Shown here piece by piece: positions 20,402-30,556 of a stretch of 64,000 nucleotides of DNA (positions are counted from its first letter, which is position 1; the number at the start of each line of letters is the position of its first letter). The translations under genes were made by a program, and so were the position numbers. The stretch is from Lampris incognitus (lineage: Eukaryota > Chordata > Actinopteri > Lampriformes > Lampridae), in assembly GCF_029633865.1 (NCBI RefSeq), contig NC_079213.1, positions 83,796,803-83,860,802 on the forward strand, in the 5' to 3' direction. The notes beneath the pieces were generated by a model. It was not told the DNA's origin. It was given only the letters and a program-made list of their open reading frames with translations, and did no database searches.

Positions 20402-20567
20402 AGTTGGTGCTAGATTGGGTCAGCAAGACAGACGATCTGCTCCAACCCTTCCGTGTGACAAAAGCGCTCGTATGTCTCCTTGGCTAACCCTAACCCCACC
20501 CTAACCTTAAACAATGAGGCAGAGTTCACAGCAGAGCGTCCCTCACGCTGATCCAATCTAGCACTAG
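20402..20567. mobile_element. MITE-like insert with inverted ends and 11-bp direct repeats
   Basis: GGTGCTAGATTGGGTCAGC at the left mirrors GCTGATCCAATCTAGCAC at the right. CCCTCACTAAA flanks both sides (20391-20401 and 20568-20578). No coding sequence. The family is not recognised. Confidence 0.7.
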
Positions 20568-20883
20568 CCCTCACTAAATCCCAGCCCAACCTTTTGTTTC
20601 ATTTTGAATAATGTCAAATTGCGTAAATTCATGGTGCTCTAAATACCATTTTGTGGGACCCTTAAGAGATGAACAGTCAATATTTGGGGTATTCTTTTAC
20701 ATCTCAAAACATATATTTTACTGGATAAGTATTGAATGATGATTTAGAATCCAATATCAACGTGACAGATAGATGAAAACAACTTTCCTGCCCTTTTAGC
20801 CAAAAAATAGAATTTATGTTACAGTGGACTCTTGCAGCGGTGATACAAATCTTTTGTGATCTTTTCAGTTTAAGGAGAAATAC

Positions 20884-21056
20884 CTCTCTGGTTGAGCACA
20901 ACAGACATGTTGTGAGAGGAGCAGCTGGTGTTTCCCATGTTAGCTACCACCCAGACATAGACGGGACGATCCACCATCAGTGCCTCGCTCGATGTGTAGT
21001 GCCAGATTTGGCTGATCCCCTTAAACTCTCTGGAACTGTAGGGTGCATACGTTGTG
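20884..21056 (-). CDS. il12rb1: il12rb1-like receptor exon 3: second half of D1
   Basis: Minus-strand exon after a TTTTCAATGCATCCACAG acceptor and before GTATTT. It enters in phase 2 and leaves in phase 1. It reads TTYAPYSSREFKGISQIWHY, then SSEALMVDRPVYVWVVANMG, NTSCSSHNMSVVLNQR. The pattern RPVYVWVVANMGN is the F strand of a fibronectin III domain in cytokine receptors (compare VYTVTLWVESW in human IL12RB1). NTS and NMS are potential N-glycosylation sites. Phases on both sides match the neighbouring exons. Confidence 0.75.
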
Positions 21057-21876
21057 CTGTGGATGCATTGAAAATGGGAGAAACATCTTACCCATTAAGG
21101 ACAACGAGAAAACCAACAGAATGACTGTTCACGCGAATGACTGACAGGCAGCAGGGCTGCCCCATCACAGAGAACTCCCCTGATTGGTTGAGGGCTACCA
21201 GGAGCGGTAGGGATTCAACCAATTAGCAGCGCTCAGGTGACATTTTGAGGTCCTTAATACAGATGCAGGGTTAAACACAAAGACTTGATTTTCTCTCAGA
21301 CCATTAGAATTACTCATAGCTGTAAGAGTGATTTTTTTTAACAAATAACAATTAAACTAAGTTGCCTGTCCCTGCTTTAAACATAACATCGTTCAAAGAG
21401 AACATTAGGAGATGTCTTAGCCCTGTGCTCATTATATGTGTGCTAGGGAGGTTTTGAGATGAGAAAAAGCTACCTCATAAAATAAACACAACATGATTTA
21501 AGTAAGTACAGGATGTGGTCTGCAGAAGTGAGAGCGAGGCCATCGTGCCATCGAACATTGGCAAGATCAAATGTAACTGAGCAAAAGTTAAGTGTTTTCC
21601 TTTAAGGATAACAAACCAGGGTACGCACTCAAGTGTCACTATCTCCATTCCTTTCAACCGAGTTATCTCGTGGAGGTTTTAAGGAAATGAAAGGGGAGCA
21701 GAGGCCTTTTCCAAAACTGTTCTTCACTAAATATCTGTAAAACACATCCAATCTGTAAAAGGTTTACTATTTTGACCACTACAAAATGTCACCCATCGTT
21801 TTTTACCGAAATTACATAGTATTGTATTAGCTCATTTTGAAATACAACTTTTCAGTAATGGATCATTCTGACTCAC

Positions 21877-22000
21877 TTGAAGTAAAGATCGTAAGTTATT
21901 CTGTCGGCAGACACGGGCCCACTCCATTCACAAGTGTAAACATCTTTATCAAGCTTTCTTCTGTAGCACTGAGGACTTGTAGGTCCCTCACATGTTGATC
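21877..22000 (-). CDS. il12rb1: il12rb1-like receptor exon 2: start of D1 with CEW motif
   Basis: Minus-strand exon after a TTTTCCCTCAAG acceptor and before GTGAGT, phase 1 to phase 2. It encodes STCEGPTSPQCYRRKLDKDV, then YTCEWSGPVSADRITYDLYF. The spacing C-Y-R-R then Y-x-C-x-W is the conserved first disulfide of class I cytokine receptors. The mature N-terminus probably begins here, after the signal peptide exon. Confidence 0.75.
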
Positions 22001-22604
22001 CTTGAGGGAAAAGATTTCTCAGAATAATTTGATATCTTTGTTATAACTTTTAACCAGGTTTTAACCAGGTTTTCACACTTGGGTTGAAAGTTCCTCTAGC
22101 AACAGGGATCAAGTTAAAGAAACAGATAACTATACTCAAAATGAAACAAAACATAACTGCAAACTTGAAATTCACAATAACGTTCTTCAAAGAACAATGT
22201 TATTTTTGCTTAAGTTTAGAGGCCCTTCAGTCTGAACAGCATAAACAGTCGTCCAACCATTTAACCTTTTTTACGTGAGCACTGAAAAAGTCTCAATCTC
22301 AAATAGTTGGCACCATTTTAATAGTAAAAGTATTATTCTGTTTACAGAGTAAAACTGCATTACAATGCAGGCAGCACCAGCTGATGGAAACCACATTGAG
22401 CTGATAAGCTAACCAAAACTCTGGTTGATGTTACACTTTCACTTTAGATGCCTATCTCCCCTCAACAAGTCTAATTCACATTCAGAGTTAGTTTCTTGGA
22501 CAGATGTGGTTCAAAAGAAGCAAAGGATTGGCTCTAAGGCACTCGGTCAGATAGAAAAGAACAGCAAGGTACAAGACTGTCCTATCTGTTTTTTTTTTTT
22601 TTAC

Positions 22605-22680
22605 CTGTGTTGGAGACAGCAAGCACATTTAACAAGAAAATAAATAGCTGTAGTGCACCGTGATCGTTTGTGTGATCCAT
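22605..22680 (-). CDS. il12rb1: il12rb1-like receptor exon 1: signal peptide
   Basis: An ATG at 22680 (minus) opens 25 codons, MDHTNDHGALQLFIFLLNVL then AVSNT, ending AACACAG before GTAAAA at 22604. It leaves in phase 1, matching exon 2. The run LQLFIFLLNVLAV is a typical signal-peptide core with a cleavage-like AVSNT end. The receptor would be a type I membrane protein on immune cells, pairing with IL12RB2 or IL23R to signal for IL-12 or IL-23; that function is known for the family, not shown here. A longer frame runs upstream of this ATG to 22947, but its residues do not look like a receptor. Confidence 0.65.
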
Positions 22681-23599
22681 GAGGTGCCGTGGAGCATCTA
22701 GATGGGTGAACATGTGGTCCTCGCTGTCTCTGTACCGCCAGTGTCTCTGTATATGGTTGAGCTGTGCAGGTGGTGTCAAGACCCTTTCTTGTAAATGAGC
22801 GTGCTTACTGAGAAATGTCCCTGACGTTTCTTGCCTGTAGGTCTCATCAGACGAGCTGCAGTTTAAACATGTGAGGAGGGGCAAGGAGAATGTAGGCGAC
22901 AGAGCATCTGAAAGTGATATCTGTGATGTCACCATGTCAGTTTTCACTTGTTCATTTCAGTGATGCTAGTGTGCAAACAACTGAAGGACAAAACATTTTA
23001 TGGGCCTCAATATAATGAGTATGACATACTGACATGTTTATTTATATGACGTGTTCTTTAAATTTGTATCTACTTTATGATGAGGTTTGTGCAGCCCCTC
23101 ATAAATATGAGCTTGGTTTCAGTTTAGGGGACATATGCACTTCTTGTTCAAATAACTTGATCCTTTCAACATTTTTTTTTCAAAACAAGAAAGAGCTGCT
23201 TGTACTTGGCCAACCTCACCAATAGACTACAAATAAATATTTGCAAAAAATCTCCCTTCAGTCCACTTTCACTCCATGGCTACATAAAGTACACAATAAC
23301 AGAGTGTGAGATCCTCAAACACCCACCGTTAAGAAACATAATCCTGTCATAATTACAAAAAATAATTCCTGGTCCAGTTCTAGCAATTCCTAAAGCTTTT
23401 ATATTAGCTCAAGTTTCTCAGAATCACAAAGAAAAATGACTTCCCCTTTCCTCCCCCTCACCTTATAGCTTACATCCTCATTCTCTTTCCAATTCCCACA
23501 TGTGATGGATGCTGAGTTTGATTCCAAACTATTATGACATTCAATCTTATAACTCTGCTGGCTGCTCTTAAAAAAATGGTAGCAAATGCTAATCAATAA
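22681..23599. other. Upstream region of the receptor gene
   Basis: AT-rich DNA between exon 1 and the Gypsy LTR. It should contain the receptor promoter, but I can point to no specific element. Confidence 0.35.
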
Positions 23600-24337
23600 T
23601 GTGGCGGACATTAGGGGCTATACCTCTGTAACCAGGTTAAAATTAATGGTTTTATTTTATTTTGTTTGAGTATGAAATATCACCAAATCCTGTCTGTGTG
23701 CTGTTATTGGTGTTTACTACATTTTATTTTATGTCATTATTTACTTTTATGTATGTTTTATAACGACCGTCATATACTTGTACTGTCGCTTTAAGAGAGA
23801 GGTCCTGTGGGTACACGAAAGAGGGAACGCGGGAGAGGCCATTTTTGTTTTGTGGGAGGAGTCTCAAGCAGCGATCGAGCCGAGCCACGCGTGTTTCTTA
23901 CCGTAGCACAGTTTTGCTGGTTGAGGAGAACGTAACCTTGAGTATCCCTGTAAGAAGATACTGCAAGCTGTGGGATAAAATACTTGTTTATCCTTTCTTA
24001 CATCGGAGTCCCGTGGACGGTTTCTCCTTCTAACGCACACGAGTGAAGTCCGGGCAGCGGTTGAGCTTCGACCCCCACGTCCGTAAGAAACACCGCTCCA
24101 GCTGGAGGACTGGACGTTTGTCGAAGGGGTTGAAACCAAAATAAATGGCAAGGTGGGCCAAATAGAGTCCTGTGTGTCCCCCCTCCTTCTTTGATCATGA
24201 TGATGATGATGATGATGAGAGACTGAGGGCCCCCCACAACACCTGGAGCCCCACCCAAAATAGAACACAACGCAGAGCTAATGATGAGAGTGATGGGCGT
24301 GCAGCAGGCTGAACAGCATAGGACTGCCCCCGTTACA
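23600..24337 (+). repeat. Putative 5' LTR of Gypsy-1
   Basis: Starts TGTGGCGGAC and ends CGTTACA, just before the primer site. A TTTATA-like promoter stretch and an AATAAA (24140-24145) lie inside, along with an (ATG)n run near 24195-24218. The first 28 bases are nearly the same as those at 33374. No partner LTR is present to fix the start. Confidence 0.5.
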
Positions 24338-24338
24338 T

Positions 24339-24356
24339 TGGTGCCATGACCCTCCT
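24339..24356 (+). promoter_or_regulatory. Primer-binding site of Gypsy-1
   Basis: TGGTGCCATGACCCTCCT begins two bases after the LTR end, where minus-strand DNA synthesis would be primed by a tRNA. The tRNA was not identified. Confidence 0.5.
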
Positions 24357-24796
24357 GGATCCTGAGAGTGACATCAGTTGCTCGCCGCGGGAGGCTGCTG
24401 TCGTCATCAAGCCCCAGACGTCCTCAGGTATTTCTATAGACTGTACACTCATGTTACAGTGGACTGGAGTTGAGCTGTGTGGACACTGGACAGTCATAGC
24501 TGTGGTTACCATGGACTGGGCTTGTGAACAGGACATTTGTATATTGAAGGAAGAAAAACACACGAAAAAAAAAAGGAAAAAAAGTTAATGTTGATGTGAT
24601 TGAAGGACTCGTGTGAATAATCTATTGATGTAAACTACTAGATATGTGCATATGTGACTAATCTATTGGTGAATTTGTTGATTGTATGTGATTGTTTCAA
24701 TCTCTTAGTGCTTTCTAGATTCAATTATTTAAATGAATTGAGCTTTTCACTTTTTTATTTTATTTTTTATTTTATCTGAGTGTTAGAGGTAGGAAC
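24357..24796. other. Gypsy-1 leader
   Basis: Untranslated stretch between the primer site and gag. No reliable coding sequence. Confidence 0.5.
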
Positions 24797-26316
24797 ATGG
24801 CAGAGGGTGGTTCGTACGTAGGTGGGGGTAACATTGCTGATCAGGATCTTTTGGATCGCCAGTGTGCTATGGAGAGGGGGTACCAGTTAGATGTGGGTGG
24901 GGGTTTATGGCTAGGTGTAGGTAGGAGTTTCGGGCAGCTCTTAGAGGGCGGGGAACCAGACACCAGAGAGCCAGGACCTAGAGACCCGACCACATTTGGC
25001 ACTCCTCAGTTCACCTCCACACGCTACGTAGAACGGGCCAGGCCAGGTATCAGCGAAGGGGCTGTGCTAGGTAACAGCGAGCAGCCAGTGGGTGAGTTAG
25101 CCATGCTCATTACTCAGTTAGCAGAGAAGATAGGAGAGTCAATCACTGCTAAGCTGCAGGAAACACAAATGCTTAGAAACACACACACAGACAGTGCTAG
25201 GTCTGCTGAACAGTGTTGGGAGACAGTGCCTAGTGTTAGAGTAGTAATGCAGACAGACGCTAGAGGGGCGATAGCTCTGATAAGTTTACAGTTCATGAGT
25301 GGGAGAGCCTTATGACTTTGTATTTGAGGAAGCGAGCCATTCCAGTTAGTGAGCAGTCACATGAGATTCTAGCTAAGCTTATGGGGAAAGCAGGGGACGT
25401 GGTGAGGATAAAGCTGCGCAACATATCTGTCGACCACATAGCGAACCCCCACATTATTTTTGATGTACTGAAGCAACACTTTAGTGACCTCACATACTCG
25501 AGCATGCCCCTGGCGGACTTTTACAGTACGCTGCCCAAGCCAGGTGAGGACGCTATGGAGTATTGGATTAGGCTTAATAAGACAGTGGAGGTGGCTGACG
25601 AATGCTTGAAGTGGCAGGGCCGTAGTATTGAAGAGCCAAGCCACGAGGTAAGCATGATGTTTATCAAACACTGTCCAGATCAGTCTCTTGCCAATGTTTT
25701 TAAGTTCAAGTCCGCAGGGAAATGGTCTGCTAGCGAGATCCAAGAAAGGCTTGATGAGCACATGCTGGAGAGGAAGTCCCGTGTTGCTGCAGGTGGACAA
25801 CGTGAAGCAGGCGCGGTAGAGCGTAGGTTCCATTCACAGGTTCATGTCCCTGTAGTCGACGTGGCTCCCGACTTGAACATGACCGTGCTGGTGGTGCCAT
25901 CTCCCATCCCGGCTCATGCGTCATCTCCTACACCATTTTGTGCAAGGTCTCCTACACCGTCTCCTGCACCTGTCTCTGGCGGTGATGACTATATGAGGAG
26001 TTTGGTGAGCTTGCTAGACCGTTTGGTCACAATACAGACTCAGGTTCCAGTTAGCGCTGCAGTCTGGACACCGACGCAGACTCAACCGCCAGCTAGCGCC
26101 GCAGGGCAGGTGCCGGACGCACCGCAGCGGTTGTGCAGGGTTTGTAAGTCTCCGGATCACTCCACATTTTCCCACTGCAGCCGGGAGAACCGATGTATAA
26201 ACTGTTTGTCTCCTGGTCATTGGAAGAGGGACTGTCCTCACCCTCAGCCGCTCAACCAGCTCCGTTCTCAGCCTGGTGGAAGAGCTGGTCATCAGTCTCG
26301 TCCGTTAAACTACTAA
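24797..26316 (+). pseudogene. Gypsy-1 gag, one frame change in the middle
   Basis: The ATG at 24797 opens a 172-codon frame (acidic, Gly-rich N-terminus). It must change frame near 25240-25300 to enter the capsid-like part, which reads SDKFTVHEWESLMTLYLRKR, MPLADFYSTLPKPGEDAMEY and MFIKHCPDQSLANVFKFK. The frame ends with a CX2CX4HX4C knuckle, CINCLSPGHWKRDC, and a stop at 26316. In this family gag packages the RNA. The last 124 bases overlap the pol frame, which lies one base back, so a -1 ribosomal shift is likely. The mid-gag frame change may be a mutation. Confidence 0.7.
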
Positions 26317-29300
26317 ACCCACACCTAGAGAGGGATGGTGTGGGTAAAGTAGATGTATCCCTCACTGATGTCTCCGACCTGGCTCACTTGTATGAAGACA
26401 AGTGTGCCAAAGCACCTCAGGGTTCGCGTATAGTCATTCAGGCGACACAGAGGATTCAGGCTTTCAGTGACTTGTTCTATGCTCCTGTTCTTGTCAACCA
26501 GAGTGTGCAGCTTAATGGCATGTTGGATACTGGCTCTATGTCATGTGGTATCAGTGAAAATGCAGCAGAGAAGCTCCGCTCTGGGGGTGTTTTACCTGAG
26601 AAGCAGCAGCCTGAAGAGAACATTGTCTTGATTGGCTGTGGTGGTCTGGAGACTAGGCCTGATGGTTTTTATGACCTCAACATGCAGCTTTATGGTGTTT
26701 CCTTTGTCATACCCACTCTGGTCGTGCCCGGTCAGCATGATGATCTGATAGTCGGCACAAACGTCATTAAACATGTGGCCCATGTAGTCAAGAGTGGTAC
26801 TGAGCACTGGGACATCGCGTCCAGACAGGAACATCCATCTAGTCCTGATGTTGAACAGTTCTTGTCCATGTTCACGAATGTAGAGCGCTGGAGGGGTGGT
26901 GCAGTTCCTGAGAAGATAGGTACTGTTAAGCTCACCCAGGCCGTGACACTCTTACCGAGGCACGAGCACTTAGTCTGGGGCAGACTTCCTGCTAAGGTGC
27001 CTATGTCAGCTGGAAGCACTGTTGTTGTGGAGCCGACAGACTCCAAGGCCATGCCACATGGTGTCCTCGTAGGTCGACTTGTCACACCGCTCTGGGGTGA
27101 TAGGTGGGTATCCATGACTGTTGTCAATCCATCTGACAAAGCCATCACGCTGAAAAGGAACTGCAAGTTGGCTGATGTGTTTCCATGCTTGGCGATTGAG
27201 GACTTTAATGTTTTCCAGGGACTGCAATCAGTTGCAGGGAGGCATGAGTCCAACGCCACAGGTAGTGCCTGTCCCCCTGTCCAGCCGGCTAGGAGTTTGT
27301 CAGAGCTCGGACTCAGTGACATTGACCTCAGCTCCTGCCAGGTTAGTGAGGCATGCAAGTCCCAGATCACTCAGCTGCTCACTGAGTACCATGACATCTT
27401 CTCCAGGGACTCTCTGGACTGTGGCGAGGTCACAGGATACACACATCACATCCATCTGGTGGATGAGCGCCCCTTTCGCTTGCCCTACAGGAGGGTTCCC
27501 CCAGCCCACTATCAGAAGTTGAGACAGGTTCTCACTGATATGGAGGAGAAAGGGATTATCCGGAAGTCCTCGAGCGCATACGCTTCACCGCTGGTTATGG
27601 TGTGGAAGAAGGATGGCGGGCTTCGGATCTGCACTGATTTCAGATGGCTGAATGCTCAGACCTTGAAAGACGCTCATCCCTTGCTACACCAGTCGGACTG
27701 TCTTGCCGCGCTGGGTGGTAACTGCCTCTTTAGTACGATGGATCTCACCTCTGGCTTCTTCAACATCCCAATGCATGAAGATGACAAGAAGTACACTGCT
27801 TTCACGACTCCCCTTGGGCTGCATGAATACAATCGCATGCCACAGGGCCTTTGTAATAGCCCTGCAGCCTTCATGAGAATGATGATTGGGATCTTTGGGG
27901 ATCTGAACTTCACAAAGCTTTTGTGCTATCTTGATGATCTTCTTGTCTTCGCGCCGTCAGAGTTTGAGGCTCTGTCGAGGCTCCGCACTGTGTTTCAGAG
28001 GTTGAGGGAGAACAACTTGAAACTGGCTCCAAAAAAGTGTCATCTGCTGCAGAAGCAGGTGCGGTTTTTGGGCCACGTGGTTGATGGCGGAGGTGTGTCT
28101 GTCGATCCCTCCAAAGTAGAGGTCATCTCCAACATGACAGTGCAGGATCTCATGGAAGGTGATGGGTGCACGCCTTCTGTTCGTAGGATCAAATCTTTCC
28201 TTGGGATGGTATTTTACTACCAGCATTTCCTCCCGAACTGCTCCTCCGTGGCTAAGCCCCTGTTCGCCCTTACAGCTGGACAAAAGAGGAGGGGGAGGTC
28301 AGCTAAGGATAAGAAGCCCCATGGCAGCTTCCGTAAGCTTACCTCCGCAGACTGGACGACGGAATGTGGGGAAGCATTTGATCTGTTGAAGACGATGTTA
28401 CTGGAGTGTGTGGTGCTTGCCCATCCAGACTTTGAGGTGCCTTTCATTTTGTCGGTCGATGCGTCTTTGGACGGACTCGACGCGGTGCTGTCTCAAGTGC
28501 CCCGAGGAGAGTCCAAGGCCAGACCTGTTGGTTTTGCAAGCAAGTCCCTCAGTGCCTCACAGCGGAAGTATCCAGCTCATAGACTGGAGTTCATGGCGCT
28601 GAAGTGGAGTGTTTGTGAAAAGTTCAGCCACTGGCTGAAGGGTCAAAGCTTCACCGTTTGGACAGATAATAATCCGCTGACTTATCTCCTAACGAAGCCG
28701 AAGCTTGACGCGTGTGAGATCCGCTGGGTGTCTAAGTTGGCGTCTTACACCTTCGATCTCAAACACCTGCCAGGGAAGAAAAACGTGGTGGCGGATGCGT
28801 TGAGTCGCGACCCTTTTTCCAAGCCCGTCAGTCAGAGGCTACTTAGGGAGCCCTACCTGGCCTTTGTTCAGGAAGCCGACGGGGTTGAGGGGGACTCTGT
28901 GCAGGATGTTTTCAGACTCAGTTGCCAGTCCCAAACAGTGAGTAGTGCGCGATCTGGGTTTGCTTGTGATGCAGCTGAGGTCAGGGCTTTTTGTCAAGCC
29001 AAATGTGACTGGCCTGATGCATCAGTATTCACAGCACTCAGTTTGGTCCAGCACGTTCAGCATCTGTCGGGTGGTCAGGATACACTGACAATGTTATCCA
29101 CTGAGGAGCTCAGGTTGAGTCAGGAGCAGGACCCCTGCATCTCCAAGGTGTTGCCCTTTGTTGCTGTTCGGAAGCGGCCATCGAGACGTGAGAGGCATGG
29201 TGCTGACCAGAAGGTCCTCAGGCTGTTGAAACAGTGGGATAAGTTGGAAGTCAATGATGGTGTCTTGTACAGGGTGACAAAGGACCCAGTGTCCAAGCAG

Positions 29301-30512
29301 AGGAGGTCTCAGTATGTTTTACCTCTGAGTCTGAAAGACAAGGCACTGTCTGGCATCCACGATCACGCTGGTCATCAGGGCCCGGACCGTACTCTCTCTC
29401 TTGCAAGGCAGCATTTTTATTGGCCTGACATGGAGAGGGATATCAGAGCATATGTCAGATGCTGTCGGAGATGTGTGTTTGGGAAGACCCCAGAGCCAGC
29501 TGCTTGCGCGCCCCTGGAGAGCATTAAAACCTCCGCACCGATGCAGCTTGTGTGTATGGATTTCTGGTCCGCTGAGGACAGTAAGCAGCGGTCGGTCGAT
29601 GTCCTAGTGGTTACTGACCACGTCACTAAGCTTGCTCACGCGTTCCCCTGCGCCAATCAGACAGCGAAGCAGGTCGCCAAGAAACTCTGGGATCATGTAT
29701 TCTGTGTTTACGGGTTTCCGGAGAGAATACATTCTGACCAGGGCACAAACTTTGAGAGCAACCTGATTGCAGAGCTTCTCAGGTTGGCGGGTGTAGTGAA
29801 GTCCCACACGACGGCCTGCCATCCTATTGGTAATGGCGGGACAGAGTGGTTTAATCGCATGATGGGGAATATGCTCCGTTCCCTTCCGCTTCAGCAGAAG
29901 CAACAGTGGCCTCAGCAGATCCATTCTCTCACGCTCGCGTACAATGCCACTGTTCACGAGACCACGGGTTACGCGCCTTTCTTCCTGATGTATGGGCGTG
30001 TCCCAAGACTGCCGGTGGATGTTATGTTCAGGCAGGTTTTGCATGACCCTCACGTTGTTGACTATGACTCTTATGCTCAGTCTCTGCTTTCCTGTCTAAG
30101 GAGTGCAATGGAGATCGCTCAGAAGCACTCCACGGCTGAGCAGCAGCATCAGGCGCGACAATACAACAGACACGCCAAGGGCACTGTCCTGTCTGTCGGG
30201 GATCGTGTTTTGGTTGCGAACCAGAGTGAGCGAGGGAAGAGAAAGTTGGCTGACAAATGGGAGAATGGAGTGTACATGGTTGTCGGTGTCAGCCCCAATA
30301 TCCACGTCTACAAGATTCAGGATGCAGAGGGGCAGACCAGGGTGGTGCACAGGAACCGTTTGTTGGAGGTCAACTTCTTGCTCCTTCCTGAGTTAGATCA
30401 GGGTGAGGAGTCCAGTACAACCAGTCAGTTGCTTGACTGCGCAGAGTCCCATGAGGAGGACAGTGCAGATGGCCTGACGGTTCGTCCATTGCGACATTTG
30501 GCACAAGGTTAG
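26193..30512 (+). CDS. Gypsy-1 Pol polyprotein, intact (1439 codons)
   Basis: One uninterrupted frame. The protease active site is LDTGS at about residue 112. RT covers roughly residues 430-640, with FSTMDLTSGFFN and the YLDD box at 579-582. RNase H holds LSVDASLDGLDAVL and WTDNNPLTY. The integrase zinc finger shows HDHAGHQGPDRT and RCCRRCVF, and the core has VCMDFW, HSDQGTNFES and NGGTEWFNR, so all three acidic residues appear kept. A C-terminal region with HRNRLLEVNF ends the protein. True translation starts by -1 frameshift from gag, so the first ATG is not the real start. The absence of stops over 4.3 kb suggests a young copy or recent constraint. Confidence 0.85.
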   Translation: MYKLFVSWSLEEGLSSPSAAQPAPFSAWWKSWSSVSSVKLLNPHLERDGVGKVDVSLTDVSDLAHLYEDKCAKAPQGSRIVIQATQRIQAFSDLFYAPVLVNQSVQLNGMLDTGSMSCGISENAAEKLRSGGVLPEKQQPEENIVLIGCGGLETRPDGFYDLNMQLYGVSFVIPTLVVPGQHDDLIVGTNVIKHVAHVVKSGTEHWDIASRQEHPSSPDVEQFLSMFTNVERWRGGAVPEKIGTVKLTQAVTLLPRHEHLVWGRLPAKVPMSAGSTVVVEPTDSKAMPHGVLVGRLVTPLWGDRWVSMTVVNPSDKAITLKRNCKLADVFPCLAIEDFNVFQGLQSVAGRHESNATGSACPPVQPARSLSELGLSDIDLSSCQVSEACKSQITQLLTEYHDIFSRDSLDCGEVTGYTHHIHLVDERPFRLPYRRVPPAHYQKLRQVLTDMEEKGIIRKSSSAYASPLVMVWKKDGGLRICTDFRWLNAQTLKDAHPLLHQSDCLAALGGNCLFSTMDLTSGFFNIPMHEDDKKYTAFTTPLGLHEYNRMPQGLCNSPAAFMRMMIGIFGDLNFTKLLCYLDDLLVFAPSEFEALSRLRTVFQRLRENNLKLAPKKCHLLQKQVRFLGHVVDGGGVSVDPSKVEVISNMTVQDLMEGDGCTPSVRRIKSFLGMVFYYQHFLPNCSSVAKPLFALTAGQKRRGRSAKDKKPHGSFRKLTSADWTTECGEAFDLLKTMLLECVVLAHPDFEVPFILSVDASLDGLDAVLSQVPRGESKARPVGFASKSLSASQRKYPAHRLEFMALKWSVCEKFSHWLKGQSFTVWTDNNPLTYLLTKPKLDACEIRWVSKLASYTFDLKHLPGKKNVVADALSRDPFSKPVSQRLLREPYLAFVQEADGVEGDSVQDVFRLSCQSQTVSSARSGFACDAAEVRAFCQAKCDWPDASVFTALSLVQHVQHLSGGQDTLTMLSTEELRLSQEQDPCISKVLPFVAVRKRPSRRERHGADQKVLRLLKQWDKLEVNDGVLYRVTKDPVSKQRRSQYVLPLSLKDKALSGIHDHAGHQGPDRTLSLARQHFYWPDMERDIRAYVRCCRRCVFGKTPEPAACAPLESIKTSAPMQLVCMDFWSAEDSKQRSVDVLVVTDHVTKLAHAFPCANQTAKQVAKKLWDHVFCVYGFPERIHSDQGTNFESNLIAELLRLAGVVKSHTTACHPIGNGGTEWFNRMMGNMLRSLPLQQKQQWPQQIHSLTLAYNATVHETTGYAPFFLMYGRVPRLPVDVMFRQVLHDPHVVDYDSYAQSLLSCLRSAMEIAQKHSTAEQQHQARQYNRHAKGTVLSVGDRVLVANQSERGKRKLADKWENGVYMVVGVSPNIHVYKIQDAEGQTRVVHRNRLLEVNFLLLPELDQGEESSTTSQLLDCAESHEEDSADGLTVRPLRHLAQG

Positions 30513-30556
30513 TGACTGTTTGTTTCCACGGGCGCCATTTAGATTGAGACTTTGTA

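Larger units (their letters stand above)
23600..30515 (+). mobile_element. Gypsy-1 LTR retrotransposon with long open pol, no 3' LTR of its own seen
   Basis: Order on the plus strand: putative 5' LTR (23600-24337), primer site (24339-24356), gag (24797-26316), and pol (26193-30512) in the -1 frame. Pol order is protease, RT, RNase H, integrase, as in Ty3/Gypsy elements. After the pol stop there is no copy of the 5' LTR; a second Gypsy pol starts within 50 bp. The element is therefore a 3'-truncated or recombined copy whose pol is still fully open. Confidence 0.75.

Noticed and set aside
20816..21124. Plus-strand ORF of 102 codons
   Set aside because: It is the shadow of the minus-strand receptor exon at 20884-21056, which has proper splice edges.
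24346..24588. ORF after the Gypsy-1 primer site
   Set aside because: No recognisable content and a Lys-rich end in poly-A; taken as leader.
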